The notes under the pieces were generated by a model that had not been told where the DNA came from, did not search any database, and saw only the letters and a list, made by a program, of their open reading frames with translations. A program made the translations under genes and the position numbers. 64,000 nucleotides of DNA. Origin: Polaromonas sp. JS666. GTDB taxonomy: Bacteria; Pseudomonadota; Gammaproteobacteria; Burkholderiales; Burkholderiaceae_C. The DNA is taken from NCBI RefSeq assembly GCF_000013865.1, contig NC_007948.1:3534001-3598000 (forward strand). The letters are read 5' to 3'. Positions 37,564 through 47,729 of this stretch are shown here, piece by piece; positions within the stretch are counted from its first letter, which is position 1; the number at the start of each line of letters is the position of its first letter.

Positions 37564-38190
37564 ACTGACCGACTTGATCGACGTTCTGCTTGTGTTGCGC
37601 GCGGCACACGACAGCGATGCCGCGTTTGAATGTGACGTGCCCGGAGCGTGAAGTGCGGAGTGTGTACCGACAAACCAAGGAGCGGTGCACTCGACGGCGG
37701 GCGAAGCGCAGACAACCCGGACCGTCGGCGACATGTTCTGCGATGTCGGCTTTGCCGCGCTGGAAGTCGACTTCCAACCGTCTCCTGAGGGTCGTAATTG
37801 ACTGTTCGACCCGACGCCGGAAATCCGACCATTCTTGCCAAGTCTGACGCGGCAGCGGGGCCTGTCAGCGTCATTCCGGGAGCGCCGGCTGATCAGCGAC
37901 GAGGCCCACGGGCCTCGCCAGATAAGTACAGAACAGAGTGGTGCACCACACTAGCTGCCGACGCAGGGCTGTATTGAAGCGCGACGGATCAAATATCCTG
38001 TGGCCCTCTTGTGGCTCCCAAAAAACATGGACTGCCGTCCTGTTTAATGCCTGAAAAAACTGCCTGAAAGAAGAAAGCCAGTCAGCTCGACCCTCTCGGG
38101 CCAGGCTGCCTGGCTTGATGGCTTCATGCCTTCGACTTGAGACACATCAAGCGCTGCGCGTGCGCGCGCCTGATGCCTTCTCAGTGCTTC
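37564..38190. other. gene-free stretch containing the right end of the cassette
   Basis: Short frames exist on both strands but none has a recognisable family or good start. 37943-37954 is the cassette's right inverted repeat. Beyond it a GCCAGGCTGCCTGGC hairpin lies near 38101-38116 and may terminate the oppositely oriented gene at 38191. Confidence 0.55.
37943..37954 (-). repeat. right 12-bp inverted repeat of the 3.9-kb cassette
   Basis: GCACCACACTAG, the perfect reverse complement of 34049-34060. Both copies carry CTAG at the outer edge, which would fit a TA duplication within a CTAG target. Confidence 0.75.
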
Positions 38191-38814
38191 CTAACCGCGT
38201 TCACGGCGGTTGTGCATCATGCGCTCCACCTCCTGGCGCAGCGCGGTCAGTTCACTGCGCAGCTGGCGGCGTTCCTGCTGGGTCACCACACCGTCAGACT
38301 TGAAGGCGGCCTCATGGCGTGCAATGCGGCGCTCGCGGCTGTACAGCCTGTCGGCTTCACGCCGGGTGATGCGGCCGGTGCGCACGCCCTCGTCAATGCG
38401 CTCGCCGATATTGATCTGGCGATTGTCGATGCCGGGGGTATTGCCGGGATAGCCGGGGTAGCCGGGGTAGCCGGGCTGGCCCACCACGTCGCGGTTGGCA
38501 ATCAGGCGTTCGACTTCAGCGCTCAGGAAGCTGAGGTCGGCCCGCAGTTGCTGGCGCTCCTGGGGTGAGGCGTCGCCGTTGGCCTTGAACTGGTTTTCGC
38601 GCATCTGGATCTCGCGGTCACGGCGGTAAAGCGCCTGCGCCTCCGACGGCGTGATGCGGCCCGAGGCCAGACCTTCCTGGATGCGCGTGCTGATCGCCGC
38701 CTGCGTCTGGTCAATGCCGGGCGTGTAGGTCGTTTGCGCCATCGCCGGGGCGACGCCCAGGCCGGCAAACATGGCGGACGCCAATAGTGAGGCGGTTAAA
38801 AGTTTTGATTTCAT
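38191..38814 (-). CDS. secreted protein with two copies of a helical domain joined by a GYP linker
   Basis: 207 residues from the Met at 38814, which has AGGAGACCCC upstream. The signal peptide ends at APAMAQ. Two related helical modules follow: ISTRIQEGLASGRITPSEAQ...ALYRRDREI and IGERIDEGVRTGRITRREAD...LYSRERRI, each then ending in a QERxQLRxxL helix. A GYPGYPGYPG linker separates them. Function unknown; the periplasmic two-module design suggests a scaffold or binding protein. Confidence 0.8.
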   Translation of the reverse strand: MKSKLLTASLLASAMFAGLGVAPAMAQTTYTPGIDQTQAAISTRIQEGLASGRITPSEAQALYRRDREIQMRENQFKANGDASPQERQQLRADLSFLSAEVERLIANRDVVGQPGYPGYPGYPGNTPGIDNRQINIGERIDEGVRTGRITRREADRLYSRERRIARHEAAFKSDGVVTQQERRQLRSELTALRQEVERMMHNRRERG

Positions 38815-39131
38815 GGGGTCTCCTGCTTTGGATTGGATAACCAACAACTCAAGAGCCATTTGCAGAAGCTGGAATGTCATTCCGGCGTCGGCAAGCGCTT
38901 TTTTGGAGCTGCTTTCTGAATCGCTATTTTCCGGGTCTGTGCCCGGCGTCTTTGATTCAGTACGTTCATTGTTGGCCTGCCTCTGTGAACGCCGTGTAAG
39001 GAGAACGGAGATTTACCCGGTATTTACCTCGCGACTTCAGTGGTATCGAAATGCGCTTTTGGCCATTAAGGTAGACCAAAAGATGTGCGGCCCGCGCTTG
39101 CAGGAGCGGAGATTGGCGAGCCGGCGGCCGG
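38815..39131. other. gene-free stretch
   Basis: Promoter region of the secreted two-module protein. The rest holds nothing recognisable beyond one half-site of the ATAGC repeat (TCGCTATT near 38931). Confidence 0.5.
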
Positions 39132-39551
39132 TCAGACGGGCGGATCCGCCTCGCGCGCTGCCTTGAGCTCGCGCAACTCGTCGTGCAGGCTTTTCACCTC
39201 GACGCGCAGTGCGCCGATGGCGTGCATGAGGTCGCGTTCGATTTGCCGCTCTTCGGTTTCAACAAACATGGCCGCCACGGAGGCCGTCACCAGCGACAAC
39301 ACGGCCAGGCCCAGCAGCACCACCAGCACCGCAAACGCGCGCGACAGATGGGTACTGGGAACAATGTCGCCGTAGCCGACGGTAGCGGCCGTGGTGAAGG
39401 CCAGCCACAGCCCATCACTCAAGGTGACGGCGCGCGGCTCGATGACCCAGAAGCCCACGCCGCCCAGGCCCAGAATCAGCAGGCACAGCACCAGCGAGTA
39501 CATCACGCCGCGGCGGGTGACAAGACGTTTGCGTTGCTGCCATTTCATCAT
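39132..39551 (-). CDS. two-helix potassium-channel-like protein
   Basis: 139 residues. Two transmembrane helices (about 17-40 and 73-100) flank a pore loop with the selectivity filter TVGYGD (FTTAATVGYGDIVPS), the hallmark of K+ channels. The tail (EERQIERDLMHAIGALRVEV...) is a predicted coiled coil, likely driving tetramer assembly; no RCK or cyclic-nucleotide domain is present. MMKWQQRKR begins at 39551; a Met seven codons upstream is an alternative. Confidence 0.93.
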   Translation of the reverse strand: MMKWQQRKRLVTRRGVMYSLVLCLLILGLGGVGFWVIEPRAVTLSDGLWLAFTTAATVGYGDIVPSTHLSRAFAVLVVLLGLAVLSLVTASVAAMFVETEERQIERDLMHAIGALRVEVKSLHDELRELKAAREADPPV

Positions 39552-39602
39552 GGGGGCACTGTACCGCAGCACCGGCTGCCCCCGTGTTGCGCTGGATCAA
39601 GG

Positions 39603-39789
39603 GCGCTAGCGCCAATACCGTTCAGTCAAGCCCTTGCCTCTGGGTTGTCATCCCGGACCCCGGATCAAGTCCGGGGCAGGCCCGATCCGGGATCCATGGA
39701 TTGCGGGTCAGGCCCGCCATGACAAGTCAACGTTTTTGTCATTCCGGCTCAGGGTGAATAACTTGACTGAACGGTATTGGCGCTAGCGC
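39603..39789. mobile_element. 187-bp MITE with 28-bp perfect terminal inverted repeats
   Basis: GCGCTAGCGCCAATACCGTT... (39603-39630) is matched base for base by its reverse complement at 39762-39789. The interior contains CCGGACTTGATCCGGG-type hairpins and a GGATTGCGGGTCAGGCCCGC block of the same family as 43145-43282 and 46384-46471. The right terminal repeat overlaps the 3' end of livF and provides its TAG. No coding capacity. Confidence 0.88.
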
Positions 39790-40479
39790 GCCACCCCCAG
39801 CAGCTGCTCCAGCAACTGTGGCTGCTCGCGCAACTGCCGCGCGGTGCCGGCATGCACCACGGTGCCGCGGTCGAGCACGGCAGCGCTGTCGGAGATTGCC
39901 AGGATGGCCTGCGGATGCTGCTCGACGATGATGGCCGACAAGCCCTCTTCGCGCGTGATGCGGCGAATGGCCCGCAGCAGCTCTTCCACAATGATGGGCG
40001 CCAGGCCTTCGAGCGGCTCGTCGAGCAGCAGCAGGCGCGGGTTGAGCACCAGCGCGCGGCCCACCGCCAGCATCTGCTGCTCGCCACCCGACAACTGCGT
40101 GCCCAGGTTGGTCTTGCGTTCGGCCAGGCGCGGAAACATCTCGTACACCCGCTCCGGCGTCCAGCGCCCCGGCCGCGCCACGGCGGTCAGGTTTTCATGC
40201 ACTGTCAGCGACTTGAAGATGTTGCGCTCCTGCGGCACCCAGCCTATGCCCGCAGCCGCGCGCTCGTGCGAGGCCAGCTTGTGCAAGGCCAGCCCGCCCA
40301 GTGTGATGCTGCCGCCGTGCTGGCGCGTGGCGCCGGCCAGCGTGTTGATCAGCGTGGTCTTGCCGGTACCGTTGCGCCCCAGCAGCGCCAGTGTCTTGCC
40401 TTCGTCCAGCGCCAGCGAAATGTTGTTGAGCACAATCGCCTCGCCGTAGCCGGCGCTCAGCTGTTCGACCTTCAGCAGT

Positions 40480-40487
<8 letters not shown>
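39783..40487 (-). CDS. livF: branched-chain amino acid ABC transporter ATP-binding protein LivF
   Basis: A 234-residue ABC ATPase of the LivF type. Walker A is GRNGTGKTT, signature TQLSGGEQQMLAVGRAL, Walker B LLLDEPLEGL, then the H-loop in VEQH. ATG 40487 overlaps the end of livG by eight bases. The last codons and the stop (GCG CGC TAG) coincide with the palindromic tip of the MITE at 39603-39789, so the natural C-terminus appears to have been replaced or trimmed by one or two residues. Fifth gene of the liv operon. Confidence 0.93.
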
Positions 40488-41273
<786 letters not shown>

Positions 41274-41277
<4 letters not shown>

Positions 41278-42257
41278 GCCTTGGCCCTCCTGAACCAGGT
41301 CCAGGGCCGCAGCAGGCGCTCGCGCCCGACCAGCACCAGCACCACAAGGAACAGGCCAATCCAGAACGTCCAGTACTGCGGGGTGATGGCCGACAGGATG
41401 TCCTGCATCAGCTTGAACACCACCGCACCGGCAATACCGCCGTACAGCCAGCCGACGCCGCCCACCACCAGCACCAGCATCACGTCGGCCGAGCGGTGAA
41501 AGTCAAACACGTCCAGCGAGGCAAAGCCGGTGGTCTGCGCCAGCAGGCCGCCGGCCGCACCGGCAACCCCGGCCGACACCGTGTAGATCACGGCCAGGCG
41601 CGCATGCACCGGAATGCCGATGGCCATCGCGCGCAGCCGGTTGTCGCGAATCGCCATCAGGGTGGCGCCAAACGGCGAATGCACCAGGCGCCGGGCGAGC
41701 AAAAAGAGAATCAGGCCGACGCACAGCGAGTAATACGCGGCGGTGCGGCCCGACAGGTCAAACTCGAAGCGGCCCAGCAGCGGCCCCATCAGCACGCCCT
41801 GCAGGCCGTCGGCCCCGCCGGTGAGCCAGTCAAGCTTGTTGGCCAGCTCCAGCAGGATCAGGCCCATGCCCAGCGTGACCATCAGGCGCGTCAGGTCGCT
41901 GCCGCGCATGATGGTCAGGCTGCAGGCGGCGCCCATCAGCGTGGACACCGCAATCGCCACCGCCAGCCCGACCAGCGGATCGGGCATGACCAGTTTGGCA
42001 AACAGCGCGGCGGCATAAGCGCCCAGGCCAAAAAACGCCGCGTGCCCCAGCGACACAATGCCGGTGAAGCCCAGGATCAGGTCCAGCGAGATGGCAAACA
42101 GCGCGACGATGGCGATTTCATTGATGATCAGCGCATGGCTGGACAGCAGCAGCGGCGAGGCAAACGCCAGCAGCCACAGCACCGGCTCCCAGGGTTTCCA
42201 GCGCGAGGCATTCAGCAGGGACTGCCGGACCGGCAGGAGTGGTTTGTTGTTCATCAC
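41274..42257 (-). CDS. livM: branched-chain amino acid ABC transporter permease LivM
   Basis: A 327-residue inner-membrane permease with about eight to ten hydrophobic helices. The LivM motif region GFTGIVSLGHAAFFGLGAYA is clear, as is the cytoplasmic loop GATLMAIRDNRLRAMAIGI that contacts the ATPases. It overlaps livH by four bases and livG by four, an unbroken coupled operon. Confidence 0.94.
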
Positions 42258-43126
42258 TTGCCGCCTTTGCGCACAAACAGGCCTTGCGGACGCCAGATCA
42301 GGATGGCGATCATCAGGCTGTAGACGATGAAGGCGCCGAGTTTGGGGATGTAGTACTTGCCGGCCACATCGGCAATGCCCAGCAGCAGCGCGGCCAGCAG
42401 CGGCCCGGTGATGGACGAGGTGCCGCCGACGGCAACGACGATCAAAAAGTAAATCATGAATTTCAGCGGAAAGGTCGGGTCCAGCCCCAGCACTTCGGCG
42501 CCCAGCGCGCCGCCCAGGCCGGCCAGCCCCGAGCCGACCGCGAAGGTGGACAGGAACACCACATTGACATTGATGCCCAGGCCGGCGGCCACGCGCTGGT
42601 CATCCACCGACGCGCGCAGGCGGCTGCCAAAGCGCGTGCGCGCCAGCACATACTGCAGCGCCAGCGTGAGCGCCGCACACACGGCCACGATGAACAGGCG
42701 GTAGTGGCCCATGCCCAGAATCCACGAGCCGCTGCCGATTTCGGTGCGGCCACGCAGCCAGTCAGGCAACTGGATGATCTGCTGGGTCGAGCCCATGAAG
42801 TAGTCCATGCTGGCCACCGCCATGAAGGTCAGGCCAATGGAAAACAGCACTTGGTCCAGGTGCGGCCTGGCGTACATCGGCCGGTACAGCGTGCGTTCCA
42901 GTACACCGCCCAGCAGCGCCGCGCCCGCAAAAGCCAACGGCAGGCACAGCAAAAAGGGCATGCCCAGCCGCTGCATCAGCAGCACGGTGATGTAGCCGCC
43001 CACCATGGCAAACGCGCCGTGCGCCAGGTTGATGAAATTCATCAGCCCCATGGTGACGGCCAGACCGACTGCGAGCACAAACAGCAGCATGCCGTAGGCG
43101 ATGCCGTCGAAGAGGATGGTGAGCAT
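42254..43126 (-). CDS. livH: branched-chain amino acid ABC transporter permease LivH
   Basis: A 290-residue inner-membrane permease. The LivH motifs MGLMNFINLAHGAFAMVGGY and GLGINVNVVFLSTFAVGSGLAG are present, with seven or eight hydrophobic helices. It pairs with LivM to form the translocation channel and lies first among the membrane components, 160 bases after the receptor gene; the gap contains REP-like repeats. Confidence 0.94.
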   Translation of the reverse strand: MLTILFDGIAYGMLLFVLAVGLAVTMGLMNFINLAHGAFAMVGGYITVLLMQRLGMPFLLCLPLAFAGAALLGGVLERTLYRPMYARPHLDQVLFSIGLTFMAVASMDYFMGSTQQIIQLPDWLRGRTEIGSGSWILGMGHYRLFIVAVCAALTLALQYVLARTRFGSRLRASVDDQRVAAGLGINVNVVFLSTFAVGSGLAGLGGALGAEVLGLDPTFPLKFMIYFLIVVAVGGTSSITGPLLAALLLGIADVAGKYYIPKLGAFIVYSLMIAILIWRPQGLFVRKGGK

Positions 43127-43144
43127 CAGTGATGGTAGTTAGTC

Positions 43145-43282
43145 AAGAAGTCGGGATCATGGATTGCGGGCTCGACCCGCAATGACAAGCAACCAAAATA
43201 GCTGTCATGCCGGGCTTGACCCGGCATCCATCCTGGCGTGTACACGGCGATGGATTGCGGGTCAGACCCCAATGACATACCC
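43145..43282. repeat. REP-like palindromes between the receptor and livH genes
   Basis: Three units: ATGGATTGCGGGCTCGACCCGCAATGAC (about 43159-43186), GTCATGCCGGGCTTGACCCG with GCATCC (about 43203-43232), and ATGGATTGCGGGTCAGACCCCAATGAC (about 43250-43276). The first two are palindromic and face each other. Being transcribed between genes of one operon, they could stabilise the upstream receptor message and so raise its level over the permeases. Confidence 0.8.
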
Positions 43283-43285
43283 GTT

Positions 43286-44458
43286 TTACCTGGCCTTGCC
43301 CGGGTCTTTCACATCCTTGATGGTTTCGAATTCGACGTTGTAGAGCTGGCCGCCGACTTTCTCGACCTTGCGGATGTAGACGTTTTGCACAATGTCACGC
43401 GATTGCGCGTCGACAAAGATCGGGCCGCGCGGGCTCTCGAACACCTGGCCCTTCATGGCAGCAAGCAAGGCCTCGCCGCCGCCGGCGCCCTTGGTGGTTT
43501 TCAGGGCTTCGTAGATCACGCGCATGCCGTCATAGCCGCCCACGGCCATGAAATTGGGCCGCAGTCCCTTGTTGGCCTTGCCGAAGGCTTCGACAAACTT
43601 CTGGTTCAACGGTGATTTGTGGGCCGCCGAATAGTGGTGCGAGGTCACCACCCCCACGGCCACCTCGCCCATGTCGTTCAGGATGTCGTCATCGGTCACG
43701 TCGCCGGTGGCGATCAGCTTGATGCCGGCCTTGTCCAGGCCGCGCTCGGCAAACTGCTTCATCAGCGCCGAGCCGGCACCGGAGGGCACAAAGGCAAACA
43801 CCGCATCGGGCTTGGCATCACGCACTTTCTGCAGGAAGGGCGCGAAGTCGGGGTTGCGCAGCGGCACGCGCACGGCGTCCACCACCGTGCCGCCGTTGAA
43901 GGTGAAGCGGTCCTTGAAGGTGCGCTCGGCATCAATGCCGGGCCCATAGTCCGACACCAGGCTCACGACCTTCTTGATGCCGTTCCTGGGTGCCCAGTCG
44001 GCCACCCCAATGGTGACCTGCGGCAGCGTGAAGCTGGTGCGCACGATGTAGGGCGAAGCCTGGGTGATGCTGGAGGTGGCCGCCGCCATCACCACCATCG
44101 GTGTTTTGGACTGCGTGGCCAGCGGGGCCGTGGCCAGTGCCAGCGGCGTCAGGCCGAAGCCGGCCAGCACATTGACCTTGTCGTTGACGATCATTTCCTG
44201 CGCCAGGCGCTTGGTGACGTCGGGTGTTCCGGTGTCGTCCTTGATGATCAGCTCGACCTTCTTGCCGGCGACGGTGTCGCCGTTCTGCGCCATGTAGAGC
44301 TTGGCTGCCGCTTCAATCTGCCGGCCCGTGGAAGCGAAGGGCCCCGTCATCGGCAGGAGCAGGCCTATCCTGAACTTGTTGTCCTGCGCGAGAGCTTGCG
44401 CGCCGGCGAGCGCCACGGTGGCCATCACGGCTGCCTGGATAAAGGTTCTTTTGTTCAT
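43286..44458 (-). CDS. ABC transporter substrate-binding protein (LivJ/LivK type)
   Basis: A 390-residue periplasmic binding protein (Peripla_BP_6). Its signal peptide is MNKRTFIQAAVMATVALAGAQA-like, cut near ALAQ. Motifs include IGLLLPMTGPFASTGRQIEA, DDTGTPDVTKRLAQE and VSLVSDYGPGIDAERTF. Linked to a Rieske oxygenase and a MetE-like gene, its ligand is more likely an aromatic acid than an amino acid. GGAGACATCC precedes the ATG. First gene of the liv group. Confidence 0.93.
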   Translation of the reverse strand: MNKRTFIQAAVMATVALAGAQALAQDNKFRIGLLLPMTGPFASTGRQIEAAAKLYMAQNGDTVAGKKVELIIKDDTGTPDVTKRLAQEMIVNDKVNVLAGFGLTPLALATAPLATQSKTPMVVMAAATSSITQASPYIVRTSFTLPQVTIGVADWAPRNGIKKVVSLVSDYGPGIDAERTFKDRFTFNGGTVVDAVRVPLRNPDFAPFLQKVRDAKPDAVFAFVPSGAGSALMKQFAERGLDKAGIKLIATGDVTDDDILNDMGEVAVGVVTSHHYSAAHKSPLNQKFVEAFGKANKGLRPNFMAVGGYDGMRVIYEALKTTKGAGGGEALLAAMKGQVFESPRGPIFVDAQSRDIVQNVYIRKVEKVGGQLYNVEFETIKDVKDPGKAR

Positions 44459-44556
44459 GGATGTCTCCTGGTAATTAATGCGAACTCAATCGAACGGGAT
44501 CAAAACGGGATAAAAGCGGATTCGAAAACGGTATCGGGAGTGCAGTGTTAGGGCCC

Positions 44557-45546
44557 TCAGGCCTCTGGTCTATAGGAAGAATCCAGGGTCAGCGAGCCGA
44601 CCACCCGTGATACGCAGGTACAGATGCGCGTGTTCTGCTGCTTTTCGTGCTCGCTCAAAAACACATCGCGGTGATCGATCTCGCCGTCCAGCGCGAGGAC
44701 ATCCATCGCGCACAGGCCGCACTCGCCGCGGCGGCAATCAAAAATGCTTTCCACGCCGGCGCTCTCCAGAGCGTCCAGCAGCGTGGTGTCGGCCGGCACC
44801 ATGATGTCGACCTGATGGCGCGGCACCCGCACCCTGAAGGCCTGGGCAGCAAAACGGCCGCTGCTGCCAAAGGTTTCAAAGCGAAGGTCGGCCAGCGGGC
44901 GACCGGCCTGGGCCCAGCTTTTCCTGACGGCCTCCAGCATGGACACCGGGCCGCAGGTATACAGCTGCCCGCCCGCGGGCAAGGCGCCAATGGCGGCGGC
45001 CAGGTCCATGCTTTCGCCGCGCCCGGCCACGAAGGTCTGCAGGGCATCGCCCAACGCCTCGCGCAGCAGCGGCAAAAACGCCAGTTCCTCTTGCGTGCGC
45101 GCACCGTAGAGCATGCGCAGCGTGGCGCCCGACTTCTGGCACTGCCCCTGAAGCTGCTGGGCCATCATCACCAGCGGCGTGATGCCTATGCCGCCGGCCA
45201 CGATCAGATAGTGCGGCGCCGACAGGTCCAGCTGAAAATGGTTTTGCGGATCGCTGATCTGCAGCCGGTCACCCACGGCCAGCCGCCACATGGCCAGCGA
45301 GCCGCCCCGGCCGTCGTCCATGCGTTTGACGGCAATGCGATAGCTCACGCCATCGGGCAGGCCCACCAGCGAATAGGAGCGGGTCTGCACCTTGCCGTTG
45401 ACCAGCACCTGCAGCTGCAAATGCGAGCCGGCCTGCCACGGCGCAGCGGAGCCCTCTGCCGGACGGATTTCGAATTCGCGCACGGTGGGCGTGGCGTCGC
45501 GGACGGCGGCAACGGTGGCGGGTTGCCAGGTCTGGGTACTTTTCAT
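44557..45546 (-). CDS. VanB/phthalate-dioxygenase-reductase-type oxidoreductase
   Basis: A 329-residue PDR-family reductase in FMN, NAD, then ferredoxin order. Flavin motif TRSYSLVGLP (about residues 55-64), nucleotide motif IVAGGIGITPLVMMA, TCGP, and a C-terminal plant-type 2Fe-2S cluster FDCRRGECGLCAMDV...CTC with four cysteines. It passes NADH electrons to a Rieske oxygenase; the partner is the VanA-like protein at 46477, separated by the regulator gene. Demethylation of vanillate or a related methoxy-aromatic acid is the likely role. Confidence 0.92.
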   Translation of the reverse strand: MKSTQTWQPATVAAVRDATPTVREFEIRPAEGSAAPWQAGSHLQLQVLVNGKVQTRSYSLVGLPDGVSYRIAVKRMDDGRGGSLAMWRLAVGDRLQISDPQNHFQLDLSAPHYLIVAGGIGITPLVMMAQQLQGQCQKSGATLRMLYGARTQEELAFLPLLREALGDALQTFVAGRGESMDLAAAIGALPAGGQLYTCGPVSMLEAVRKSWAQAGRPLADLRFETFGSSGRFAAQAFRVRVPRHQVDIMVPADTTLLDALESAGVESIFDCRRGECGLCAMDVLALDGEIDHRDVFLSEHEKQQNTRICTCVSRVVGSLTLDSSYRPEA

Positions 45547-45584
45547 GTTCTGGGAATCAGGTGGTCAGAAGTGGTCAGAGGTGG

Positions 45585-46379
45585 TCAGCCGCGCCGGCGG
45601 ATCAGCTTCATGGCTTTCATCGAGGCCGGCATGGCCGAGCCCTGGCCCGACAGCGCACGGCGCAGGTTGCGCTGCGCCAGGCGCGAGTGCTCGCGCATCA
45701 GGGCTTCGGCGCGCGTGCCCTCGCCGCGCTCAATGGCATCGAGTACCTGCCAGTGCTGGTCCTGCGCCACCACCAGCATGTCGCGCGCCTGCGGCGAGTT
45801 GGACTGCACCACGACAAAGGCCGAAGCCGACGCAAACGGCAGGCTGACCACACGCTCCAGCTGTTTCACGGTGACCGGGCTGTCGGCCATCTCATAGAGC
45901 AGCGTGTGAAAGCGTTCGTTCAAATCCACATAGGCGGAAAAAGCCTCGTCGCTCAGCGCGGGCTGGGCCAGCACCGCATCCACCTGCTTGAGGCAGTCTT
46001 TGGCCTCGCCCATCACCACCGCCGGCGCGCCCCGCTCGGCCGCCAGCCGCACCAGCAAGCCTTCCAGCGTGCCGCGCAGCTCAATGGCGTCTGCAATGTC
46101 GCGCTCGGAAAAGGTCCGGACCGCATAACCGCCGTTGGGCAACGCTTCGAGCAGGCCCTCCTGCTCCAGCCGCATCAGCGCCGCGCGTATCGGCGTGCGC
46201 GACACACCGAGGCGCTCGACAATCGCCAGTTCGGCAATGCGGGTGCCGCCGGCCAGTTCGCCCGAGAGGATCAGCTCGCGCAGCTTCAGCAGCGCCCGTA
46301 CCTGTGCACTTTCAGTGCCAATTTGGCCCTCAGCCCCTGCTGTGTCGACGTCAATAGCTCTATTTTTGATAGCACTCAT
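45585..46379 (-). CDS. GntR-family regulator with FCD domain
   Basis: 264 residues. An N-terminal winged helix includes LRELILSGELAGGTRIAELA, RLGVSRTPIRAALMRLEQEG (about residues 30-95), then the all-helical FCD effector domain. Its position between the reductase and oxygenase genes suggests VanR-like control of the demethylase. A TGTATACA palindrome at 47597-47604, between the divergent oxygenase and MetE-like genes, is a plausible operator. Confidence 0.93.
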   Translation of the reverse strand: MSAIKNRAIDVDTAGAEGQIGTESAQVRALLKLRELILSGELAGGTRIAELAIVERLGVSRTPIRAALMRLEQEGLLEALPNGGYAVRTFSERDIADAIELRGTLEGLLVRLAAERGAPAVVMGEAKDCLKQVDAVLAQPALSDEAFSAYVDLNERFHTLLYEMADSPVTVKQLERVVSLPFASASAFVVVQSNSPQARDMLVVAQDQHWQVLDAIERGEGTRAEALMREHSRLAQRNLRRALSGQGSAMPASMKAMKLIRRRG

Positions 46380-46383
46380 ACGC

Positions 46384-46471
46384 TGTCATGCCGGGCTTGA
46401 CCCGGCATCCAGGCTGTCAGGCCAACGCGGCAGGCGTGGCATGGATTGCGGGTCAGGCCCGCAATGACAGA
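46384..46471. repeat. REP-like palindrome pair between the regulator and oxygenase genes
   Basis: GTCATGCCGGGCTTGACCCG with GCATCC (46386-46412) faces ATGGATTGCGGGTCAGGCCCGCAATGAC (about 46440-46467). Same family as 43145-43282 and as the interior of the MITE at 39603. Confidence 0.8.
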
Positions 46472-46476
46472 GAGGT

Positions 46477-47586
46477 TCATGCCGCACTCCTGATGGGGAT
46501 CACTGCCGAAGGTCGCGCCTCTTTGCTGATCATCTTGTCGATCAGCTTGCGGGCCCACATCGAGCCGGCGTCGATGTTGAGGTTGTAGAACTGGTGGTCC
46601 GGGTGTTCGTCCATGGCGATCTGCTGCGCTTCCAGCACATGCTCGTCTTCGCGGAAGATGCTGGCCACGCCCTCGCGCAACTGATGCGTGAGGCGCTGCT
46701 CGCCCAGACAGTAGTTGCGGGCGAAGGCCCAGAAGTAGTGGCAAGTGCCGTCGGTCTCGGGCGTGATGGTATTGAGCACAAAGCCGTTGACGCCCCTGCT
46801 GCGGTTGCTCAAGCACGCATCGCCTGCATTGCCGCCGGGCGGCACGGCGCCGGTGCCGGCCTCGGCCACACCCACGTCAATCGTCACGGTGCAGGGCGCT
46901 TCAAATTTGATGACCTGCCAGCGGTCCACTGGGCCCTGGTAACCCAGGGAGTGATTGATCTGCCCGGCCCAGAAAGGCGGCGCGTCAATATTTTCCATCC
47001 AGCGCGTCACGGTGGCCGTGCGGTCGCCGTGCGTGGCTACGAAGGGCGCCTCGGCCACCGCACGCTGGCCAATGCTGGAGCTGTGCACAAAGGTCTCATG
47101 CGTGAGGTCCATCAGGTTGTCCACCACCAGGCGGTAGTCGCATTTCACCTTGATCATTTTTCCGTCGCCCGCCCATTCGGCATCGTCGTTCCAGTGCAGG
47201 TCGGGCACCAACGCCGGGTCGGCCTTGGCCGGATCACCCGGCCAGACCCAGACAAAGCGGTGTTTTTCGAGCACCGGGTAAGCCCGCACACAGGCCGAAG
47301 GGTTCAGTGTTTCCTGGCTCGGCATGTGGGTGCAGCGCCCCTGGGCGTTGTAGACCAGGCCGTGGTAGCCGCAGGTGAGCTCATCGCCGTCGAGGCGGCC
47401 CATGGACAGCGGCAGCAGCCGGTGCCAGCAGGCGTCTTCCAGCGCGGCCACTGTGCCGTCGGTCTTGCGGAACATCACCAGTTTTTGCTTGCAGATGGTG
47501 CGTGGCAACAGCGCACGCACGACTTCCACGTCATAGGCCGCGGCGTACCAAGCGTTGAGCGGAAAGGAGGGTTTTTCGGCTTTCAT
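46477..47586 (-). CDS. Rieske aromatic oxygenase, VanA-like large subunit
   Basis: 369 residues from the Met at 47586. The Rieske 2Fe-2S ligands are Cys53/His55 (CWHR) and Cys72/His75 (CGYH); the catalytic iron site follows in [13 protein letters not shown]. The length and single-subunit form match VanA-type O-demethylases, which release formaldehyde from methoxy-aromatic acids with the VanB-like reductase at 44557. The gene is divergent from a MetE-like methyltransferase. Substrate unproven; related enzymes also act on chlorinated or phenoxy substrates. Confidence 0.9.
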   Translation of the reverse strand: MKAEKPSFPLNAWYAAAYDVEVVRALLPRTICKQKLVMFRKTDGTVAALEDACWHRLLPLSMGRLDGDELTCGYHGLVYNAQGRCTHMPSQETLNPSACVRAYPVLEKHRFVWVWPGDPAKADPALVPDLHWNDDAEWAGDGKMIKVKCDYRLVVDNLMDLTHETFVHSSSIGQRAVAEAPFVATHGDRTATVTRWMENIDAPPFWAGQINHSLGYQGPVDRWQVIKFEAPCTVTIDVGVAEAGTGAVPPGGNAGDACLSNRSRGVNGFVLNTITPETDGTCHYFWAFARNYCLGEQRLTHQLREGVASIFREDEHVLEAQQIAMDEHPDHQFYNLNIDAGSMWARKLIDKMISKEARPSAVIPIRSAA

Positions 47587-47596
47587 GGATACGCAC

Positions 47597-47604
47597 TGTA
47601 TACA
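47597..47604. promoter_or_regulatory. candidate FCD-GntR operator TGTATACA
   Basis: An eight-base palindrome 11 bases upstream of the oxygenase ATG and within the shared divergent promoter. FCD regulators typically bind T-G-T-n-n-A-C-A-like sites, which this matches. Confidence 0.4.
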
Positions 47605-47729
47605 TAAAAGACGAAAAATCAACTGGAAATAGCCATTTCTAGGTGTTTTCACCAGTTTTTGTATTCATTGAAAGAGTTGATCAATGCCTTAACATGCAAG
47701 TTAATCACCGCCTCAACCAAGGACTCCGT

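Noticed and set aside
37308..37874. 188-codon minus-strand frame at the end of the FAD oxidase gene
   Set aside because: Mostly antisense to the oxidase; no recognisable domain.
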